Origin: Pachypanchax playfairii | Lineage: Eukaryota > Chordata > Actinopteri > Cyprinodontiformes > Aplocheilidae | DNA: 64,000 nucleotides | NCBI GenBank assembly: GCA_006937955.1 | Contig: SSNP01000059.1 | Coordinates: forward strand, 63,735 to 127,734 | Reading direction: 5' to 3' | Shown: one piece after another, positions 36,601 to 45,600 of the stretch | How the letters are laid out: each line of letters starts with the position of its first letter | Numbering within the stretch: position 1 is the stretch's first letter | Notes under the pieces: generated by a model | Database searches by the model: none | What the model was told of the DNA's origin: nothing | What the model saw: only the letters and a program-made list of their open reading frames with translations | Translations under genes and position numbers: made by a program

Positions 36601-39600
36601 CCCAGCAGCCTTTGGGACGGTAATGAGAGTTTTCTTACAGCTCTGTGACCTGTGACTCAGAAGGGAGGATGGAGGCGGGTGCAGAGGGAGGCTGCACTGC
36701 GGCACCATCAACCTCCAAGCTGCCCTTTTGTGCTGTCATCATGACGTCACTCTTGTTGGCTGGCTGGTGGCCCCAGGGTGACGGAGTACTCTGAGTTTGT
36801 TTTGTTTCTTCACGTGTGAGCCGGGTGGGTCACCACACCTGGGAATGATGAAATGCTACAAGAATTTCAGCTTTATTTCTACTTAAATCAGTATCTTCAA
36901 ATCATTGTTAATTACACAGCTTTGAAACTGAAAGATATCTGTAATGTTTCTCTGTCATCACAAAAAATTATAATGTAACTGTTAAACTTGGGAAGCAGTA
37001 AAACTAAATGTTTACCTTCTCTGAGTGTAAAACTGGTAAACAATGTTTTGAAATGGCAGTTTGTGTCAGGCTTGTGGAACATGTTGTAAGGTGTGAATGG
37101 TTTCATAAAGATGAAGTTGCGTATCCTGCCAGTGGTTAAAGTTGTTTTGACGATAGAGAATCATTAAGGTTTGTTTGGCTGAAACATTTGAAGCTCTATG
37201 ATAAACAGAACTGAGACTTGTTGCCTCGAATAAGTTTCCTGTTTTATTTGTTCTGGTTGGTTTCACCTGGATCTAACAAACACTACTTTATTTCTTTTAC
37301 TGCAAATTGCTGTAGTCTCATCCTGTTCACAGATGTAAATACTTGAATGTTGTTTTACAGTTTTGCTTGTTATACTTTTTATTTTTTGTCTTTTTTAAGC
37401 AGGTTTTAATTGCAGAGAAATGCCTCCATATCCCACCCTCCTTTCACGTTTCCATTTTGGTTAACTCAGTGTATTAATCGTAGCTTACTAATGCTAACTG
37501 TGAACATCTCTTCACTGCATGCAAACACTAACAAGTACTTCACTCACACCAGTTAAATCTGTAGTACTGACTAGCACGTTAAATCATGTATTAACTTGTT
37601 GCTGTGGGTTCTGTCTTTACCATGGCTGTGTAATCGTAGCAGAATGAGCCTCCTTTTCACAGCTGATGTGAAGGAGGGGGACTTAGAGAGAGCAACCCAG
37701 GGAAGATTTCATTGTTTTGTTTTAACTGTTGCTGCATCCTAAACGTGACCCCAGAAGGGAATTAGTTTCTGTCTACTGAACAGCCATGGAAGGATCATGT
37801 CTCACTCATCGACTTGTATAAAAAGCTAGACTGGACGTCTTCTGTTGTAGAAAAGTGAAGCCATGTGGTATTTTTGGAGTCCGTGTCTGTGCATTAGAGA
37901 TGTGGGGCTGAAAGTCCCTCTTATGACATAATAATGTTGTTTTAAAATGAAAGATCCTCCATGTTTACCTGTAATCAGGAGGCATTGGATCACGGTGGCT
38001 TCAGCATCCATGCTCTGTTTGTAGGTCTAGCTTTTTATAAGTCTCACTTTAGGATTCAGAGAAGAAAACAATATGACTTGGGGTTGTTCCATCTCCAAAC
38101 ACACACCTGTAGGTCCGCCATCTTTTCCACTTTCGTCCAGGCTGCTTGATATTCTGTTGTAGCCTGAGGATGAAGTTTTGGTTATTCAGATGGAAACTGA
38201 ACCAGGAGGTGTGTCTTTCTGCTGTCAGGGGGTCTGCTGGGAGGAGTAACTTTCTTCTTTTATGGTACTACTAACATGAATTACCACAACCAAAACATCA
38301 CCCATCAAAACTGTTTCAAGATATCAATAACTGAGTTACTGTGTCTCTCAACTTACTCACTCATAACTCGGCTTCACCAAAATATACAACTTCAAATCAA
38401 ACTCCATCCTCTGAGCTCCAGTCGATTTTTACACTTCTTAGGTAACATTCTCATGCCTTGTTCCTCCCCCATCTCCTCCACCCCTCTCACCCACCCTCCT
38501 TTTTACCACATCCACTTCCAGGACAGGAAATTCTTCAAAGGATTCTTTGCTAAAGTAAGTTATTGGTTTTGTGTGTCTGAGTGTTTCTCTTACTTACAGC
38601 ATCTTCGTTATAATGTTCATTTTTCTTCTCTTACACGTCACTCTTTCATCACATCTGATGGCAGCAAGAAGCACACAGACACACAGAGTGGGGAGATTTG
38701 TCTGGAGAGACAAACACACTAATGCATGTGGGGGGAGGGTGGGGGGCATTAGACTGGGACGGGGCACATTTTTGTATCTGTGTTCTTGTTGTTTTGTATT
38801 AACAGGCGTCTCTTCAGAACCTGCTTCCATGAACCATGAAGGGAGCAACAAATAATGTGTGTGAATGAATATTTTCTTTTTCGTTGTTGTAATTTTAACC
38901 TTTGGGCTCACTTCCTGTTCACCAAATCTCACAACATTCTGTTTCACTTTATCATCAAATCTGGCTCCTCTTGTGTGAGACGCCTCAGAAAATATAAACT
39001 GTCTTTTATCAACTGCTTTCTCTCTTATTTACAGGTGTGTGTGTGTGTGTTTTGTTTTTTTGAGTAGGTTCCAGGGAATGTATGAAGGGAGGTAATCTAG
39101 TGGGAGAAACCTGGAAAGGTTTAGTTGTTTAACTTGTTGCTGTTTTGTTGTGTGTGTGTTTGCAGGCTGGGAAGAAGCCAGTGCGAGCTGTGCTGTGGGT
39201 GTCTGCAGATGGTCTCCGTGTTGTAGACGACAAAACAAAGGTAACAGGTCAATTTCCTTCTCTATGCTAAGCTCCGAAATATCTGTAAATTAAAGGCCGA
39301 ACATTTGTTGAAGGAGAAGGTACAGAGTGATGCGAGAGGTTGAAACTAACAACCATGTTGTATGTTGAGAAATAATTGAGATAAAACTTGAAAGTAACAT
39401 CTTGTACAGTCTAATATAACATCCCATATGTTGTAAATGTATGGCATCAAAGCAGGATCAGCTCCATGTAAATAAAAAAACACTTTGAAAACTGTTAAAA
39501 ATAAATTGTTAATTTGAAAAATACACTCACCGGCCACTTTATTAGGTACACCTGTCCAACTGCTCGTTAACACTTAATTTCTAATCAGCCAATCACATGG

Positions 39601-42600
39601 CGGCAACCCAGTGCATTTAGGCATGTACACATGGTCAAGACAATCTCCTGCAGTTCAAACCGAGCATCAGTATGGGGAAGAAAGGTGATTTGAGTGACTT
39701 TGAACGTGGCATGGTTGTTGGTGCCAGAATGGCTGGTCTGAGTATTTCAGAAACTGCTGATCTACTGGGATTTTCACGCACAACCATCTCTAGGGTTTAC
39801 AGAGAATGGTCCGAAAAAGAAAAAATATCCAGTGAGCGGCAGTTCTGTGGGAGGAAATGCCTTGTTGATGCCAGAGGTCAGAGGAGAATGGCCAGACTGG
39901 TTCGAGCTGATAGAAAGGCAACAGTGACTCAAATAAGCACTCGTTACAACCAAGGTAGGCAGAAGAGCATCTCTGAACGCACAGTACGTCGAACTTTGAG
40001 GCAGATGGGCTACAGCAGCAGAAGACCACGCCGGGTGCCACTCCTTTCAGCTAAGAACAGGAAACTGAGGCTACAATTTGCACAAGCTCATCGAAATTGG
40101 ACAATAGAAGATTGGAAAAACGTTGCCTGGTCTGATGAGTCTCGATTTCTGCTGCGACATTCGGATGGTAGGGTCAGAATTTGGCGTCAACAACATGAAA
40201 GCGTGGATCCATCCTGCCTTGTATCAACGGTTCAGGCTGGTGGTGGTGGTGGTGTAATGGTGTGGGGAATATTTTCTTGGTACTCTTTGGGCCCCTTGGT
40301 ACCAATTGAGCATCGTTACAACACCACAGCCTACCTGAGTATTGTTGCTGACCATGTCCATCCCTTTATGACCACAATGTACCCAACTTCTGATGGCTAC
40401 TTTCAGCAGGATAATGCGCCATGTCATAAAGCTGGAATCATCTCAGACTGGTTTCTTGAACATGACAATGAGTTCACTGTACTCAAATGGCCTCCACAGT
40501 CACCAGATCTCAATCCAATAGAGCATCTTTGGGATGTGGTGGAACGGGAGATTCGCATCATGGATGTGCAGCTGACAAATCTGCGCCAACTGTGTGATGC
40601 CATCATGTCAATATGGACCAAACTCTCTGAGGAATGCTTCCAGCACCTTGTTGAATCTATGCCACGAAGAATTGAGGCAGTTCTGAAGGCAAAAGGGGGT
40701 CCAACCCGTTACTAGCATGGTGTACCTAATAAAGTGGCCGGTGAGTGTAATTTGAACCTAAACTTGAACCTAAAATACAAAGCATGAGTAAAAACATGAA
40801 TGTTCCTGTAATCATTCATGCTTTGGTTTTTTGATTAAGTTCCTCCTTCTTAACTTTTACTTTACGTTTACAGTTTTGTTTTTCTTTAACAATTTTCTTG
40901 GCTTTTTGTGGAGGGCGGGCTTAAAGCCTATTGGCTACCGAGGTAATGATTGACATGTGGGTCAGAATCTTAGACTCAACATCATGTCCACCCGAGAAGA
41001 GCTTTGGTTTGTGGCACCAGAGAGATGCTGATGCAAACTCTGCAGAAGAAGTCAGGAAATCTGGTAAACCCACCACAGATCCACAGATGAATGATCGTCC
41101 GCCATCGTAGAGTTTCTCTGACTTCTTCTGCAGAGGCTGCGTGGTTGTGGTCGAGATATTATCTTAACAGATGAAAAACATTGACTGTAATACTTAAATA
41201 AATATCATGCAGAATGTGTAGCACTTAGTGCACGTGTTATAAGCAACTCTCATTTACTAACATGACTAGTTTAAACTCAGTTGTTTGTAAAATTGACTGA
41301 GTTAATGTGAATTTGTTGCGGCAGCCATTTTGAATTGGATTGACTCCAAACGTAAATGAATTGTAGATCCAGTGATGATGTTCTAAGAGTTTCATGAGAA
41401 TCAGTCTAATGATGAGATATTTAGCTAATGAGCAGAAACAGCTGAAGGCTGAACGTGTGGAAGCTGCTGAGATCAAGACATTAATGAATGACAGCTCAGG
41501 TCTAATGTCCCCAAAAGACCTTGTTTAGAAGAACATATGTTGAACCTGCAGGAGTTCATGTGAGTTGTGTTCACTTCCACATGGAAGGCAACATGGACAT
41601 CTGCTGGAATGATCTGGTACTGCTACATCTTTATGTTGAATCGTGTATCATTTAAGTTCAAATCTGAATAAAACAGTTTGTTCTTCATGGTTCTTTCTGT
41701 TGGTTGATGGTCTTCAGGCTGGAAGGTTCATAAATATTTAACTTTTCTGGCAAAACTAGAAAAGAATGTTGCCTGTTCCGAAAAATGTAACTCTTTAATT
41801 TTTAATGTGATTATTCTGTCTAATCCTTTTATTAAGACATTTCAGTTCGGTTATCTTTTTAAAAAGTATGTTAAATATCCACTAAGTCATTCAACAGGAA
41901 CACTAGGCAGAGTTTTCTATCCCAGGATGTTGGTCGTGTGTAACTGAACTATGTTTTTATTTGAGTTGTTGAGGTCACAGTCTTGTTCTACCTGCTATGA
42001 ATCGATAGTAAATATTCAGCATCTCTTTCTGTGAAGAATGAGGTTATAATTAGGGTAAATACTGATGTAGCTGTAGCTTGTAGTATTATATCTGAGCTGT
42101 GTATGCCTGATCATACTCAGTAAACTAATTGTACTTGATTTTGGGTTAGTAAATACTTCATTTTCTAAGGTTGTGGCTCTAATGGAGGCTGTTTTTCTGC
42201 AGGACTTGATTTTGGATCAGACAATAGAGAAGGTGTCATTCTGCGCTCCAGACAGGAACTTTGAGAGAGCGTTCTCTTACATCTGCAGGGACGGTACCAC
42301 CCGGCGCTGGATCTGCCATTGCTTCATGGCCGTCAAAGACTCTGTAAGTGCTTACCCAGTTCCTGCAGGTCACCGAGGTTACATCAAGTTATAACATTTA
42401 GCTCATGTTTCCAGTTCAAGTCTGTGAAGAGGTTAAACTGTGTATTAATACAGAAAATATCCTCATAATATCAAGTTCTTCAACAAATAGTTATTATGAC
42501 TCATGTTTGATCCTTATTGAACGACTGGTTTCAGGGAGAGCGGCTCAGTCACGCTGTGGGTTGTGCTTTCGCTGCGTGTCTGGAGAGAAAACAGAAACGG

Positions 42601-45600
42601 GAGAAGGAATGTGGCGTCACGGCGACCTTTGATGCTAACAGAACCACTTTCACTCGTGAAGGCTCATTTCGCGTTACTACGGCAACAGAGGCAGCAGAGC
42701 GGGAAGAAGTCATGAGACAGCTACAGGATGCTAAAGGTGGTCTGTATTTAAAGTGTAGGTCTTCTGTTGAATAAAATGTTTATCTTGATCTGTTTCACTC
42801 ACGGTCACGTCTTTTACAGCAGAAACAGATCTGAAGGTTTCTGGGAACTCAGTCAACAATGTGGCAAACTCATCAGTACACCAGCTGGGAACCTCCCCAT
42901 CCCCCTCGTCCTCCCCGCCTCCCTCCATGCCCCCTCTGGGACCTCAGGTGATTCCTCGCAGACACGCGCCGGTGGAGGCTCTGGCCAGGCAGGGCTCCTT
43001 CCGAGGCTTCCCAGCCCTCATCCAGAAGACCTCTCCCTTCAAAAGGCAGCTTTCACTGCGCATGAACGAGCTGCCGTCCACAATGCAGCGCAAGTCTGAC
43101 TTCCCCATTAAAGACACAGGTGCAGATTTTATCAGCTTATTAAAAACAAATTTCACTTATTCTTAAATCAGTGTTTCCCACAGTCTGCAATTTTACCAGG
43201 AAATATGTGAGCGTGTGCTTTCACCACAGCAGTAAGTCATTACAACACCTGATCAGATAAGATCAGATAACTAGCAGCAGGTATTAACATTCAGATTACA
43301 CTCTGTCTGTAAATATTATAAACTTCAGGTTACTGAACCAGAAATCCTTTTTATTTGAAGAGATTCTGGATACCAGATGGTTCTAATGCTGTTTTCTCCT
43401 CATTTCTCTCTGTTTTTATTTGGACCAGACCAACTGCTTGTTGATTAGTAATATTGTTAAATAAGTATCAGTATCAGGTGAGATATTTACACTAAAGGTT
43501 GTTAAGTTGATGGTAGTAAAAAGATTTGATGCCATAAAGCGGTTTAAAAAGAGGTAAAACCGTCAGATCCGATCTTTTACCTGTAACTGCTAATGGTATA
43601 GGTGTGTAGCCTGACTCACCCTCGACTCTCTGAACCCTCCTGCAGTTCCTGAGGTAGAAGGAGAAGGTGACAGCATCAGTGCTCTGTGTACCCAGATCAC
43701 TACAGCTTTCAGTGGACCCTCAGAAGACCCTTTCTCCTCAGCTCCTATGCCCAAACCAACTTCCTCTCCACAGTCACCTGTGGCACCAGGTAAACTCCCG
43801 TTTCACTGTTAATATCTGCACTCTGCTCACTGTGTTGTAGGAATGTCCCTGGACACTGAATCTGTTCCCACGAGCAGCTGAAGAGCTTCTTAAGAAGCAC
43901 TCAGAGAATGTTTGCTTGCCCCCCCCACTCAGTTTATAACACTGATTTTAGAATTGCTATTAATACTTTTACTTACCTGCATGGCAACGATGTGCATGTC
44001 TTCCAGTCTTCCAGTGCACAAGCTTCTACTAGTTTCTGTCTCTTATTTGCTTTAGTGAATGGCACAATGCCTGTGTTCCCTGCTGCTGCTCACCCCCCCG
44101 TCCTGCCCCCTGCTCTGCCTGCTCGAGACACTAACCCCTGGGCTAAAAACCCACCACAGCCAGGTAAGCTGCTTCTCAAACAGGCTCACTGTTGAAGTTA
44201 AATACTTTTCACTTTAACTTTGATGTATCTAGTTTGAACAGTGTAAATCTGAGTACCACCGTGTGTTGTAGGACATGACCTCACGCAGCAGCTGAGCTAA
44301 CATCTGGATGTTCAGTTTCACTCTGAAAAGTCCCATTCTGTAAAAAACATCAGTCAAATTCCAGCTGTATGTTAATTTGACACGATGCAGCAGCAATCAG
44401 AGTCTTTTCATGTTGAAAGATCTTTTATTAAGAACATATAAGTTAATAGATACATGGGAGAGTTACGTTGGGGCTGATTGTAGCTTTCTGTGGTCACTAT
44501 TTAAAGCAGAACTAAGTAAGTTTTTTCACCTCAATAAATGTTTTCTAGAGTCCCTGTGGGGGTAAACAAGGACTTGGCGGGGTGATTCGTGGGTCCCTCC
44601 CCTCCCTCCGGGGTCTGTGTCCTGAAAGCAGCACTTGCAACTTTCAGTGGATCGGACCCGACTAATCTCGCGAGAACAAACCTGCTTTACGGCACTCACA
44701 CTCACGTACATAAATACAAGCATGAAGCCCTTGCCGTTGTTAGCAACGCCACCCTTAGGAGCGCAAAGATGACAATAATACTCACCTGTCGAGACATTTT
44801 CTTGGTTTTGTTTTTCTTTCTTCTTGCAAAAGCGTTCTCTGCCCGTTGTTGTTGGGGGGGGGGGGGGGGGGGGNNNNNNNNNNGTCTGCGGCTGCGGGGG
44901 AACGTTACGACAGTGAGCTTTTACAGGGGACCAGTAGGGGGAGAGCGAGAGCAAAACTTACTTAGTTCTGCTTTAAAAATCTCTGGTTAAACCTTTATCA
45001 CAGCATGTCATGTGACCAGTGTGCTCGTAACACACAGGTTGTGTTGAAAACATCTGGCAGGATTTAAGAGGTTAAAAGCAGCAACAATACTGACCCGATG
45101 TGTCACATGGAAAGTTTAAATACATAAAAATCAAAATGTTTCATGTAAATCAGCTTTTGGTTTCTTGCTTGTTCAGCTGACTGTGATCCAGATGTGACCT
45201 CAGGTCGTCCGTCAGGGTTTATGTGGTGTTGGGTTCAGCATCAGTGGACGCTGAGCAGGGATGTGAAGACTAAAGCATTTAGATGAATTTGCAGACATGT
45301 GCTTGATGTGTTTGTGTTATTGTGTATGAAGGTGATGATGTCGAGGGTTTCCATGATGTTTTACAGTCTACTGAAGAGGCTCCAGAACAGAACCAGCCAT
45401 CTCTATCAGTCTATCAGCATCACTTGCAGAGTCTTCAGAGTTTTTGTAGATGACATGACTCTGTCCCTGTCCCTGTCCCTATACCCGCACTGCACCCTGG
45501 ACAAAGTGCACATAAGGGCTCGAAGTGCGTAGTGAACAAGCGCGCACAAATAGCAGTATTGGGACAGCTAGTGTTAGGTCAACGACCTTTGCCACAGCGT

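Larger units (their letters stand above)
33593..38521 (+). other. numb: numb intron before the PTB-insert exon
   Basis: 4.9 kb. It contains a retroposon fragment (35180-35345), a loose inverted repeat (37812-37831 and 38013-38030) and a long pyrimidine-rich tract at the 3' end. No exon was recognised in the rest. Confidence 0.6.
39241..42202 (+). other. numb: numb intron carrying a Tc1-like transposon
   Basis: Contains the DD36E element at 39524-40747. Downstream is a short inverted repeat (CTGCAGAAGAAGTCA near 41040, reversed near 41118-41132). Nothing else recognised. Confidence 0.6.

Noticed and set aside
38276..38722. 148-residue open frame in numb intron
   Set aside because: Only the 33-nt part at 38522-38554 is a real exon (in this frame it reads DRKFFKGFFAK); the rest is pyrimidine-rich intron.
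44526..44990. Open frames on both strands across the gap
   Set aside because: They read through ten N and a G homopolymer inside a transposable element.
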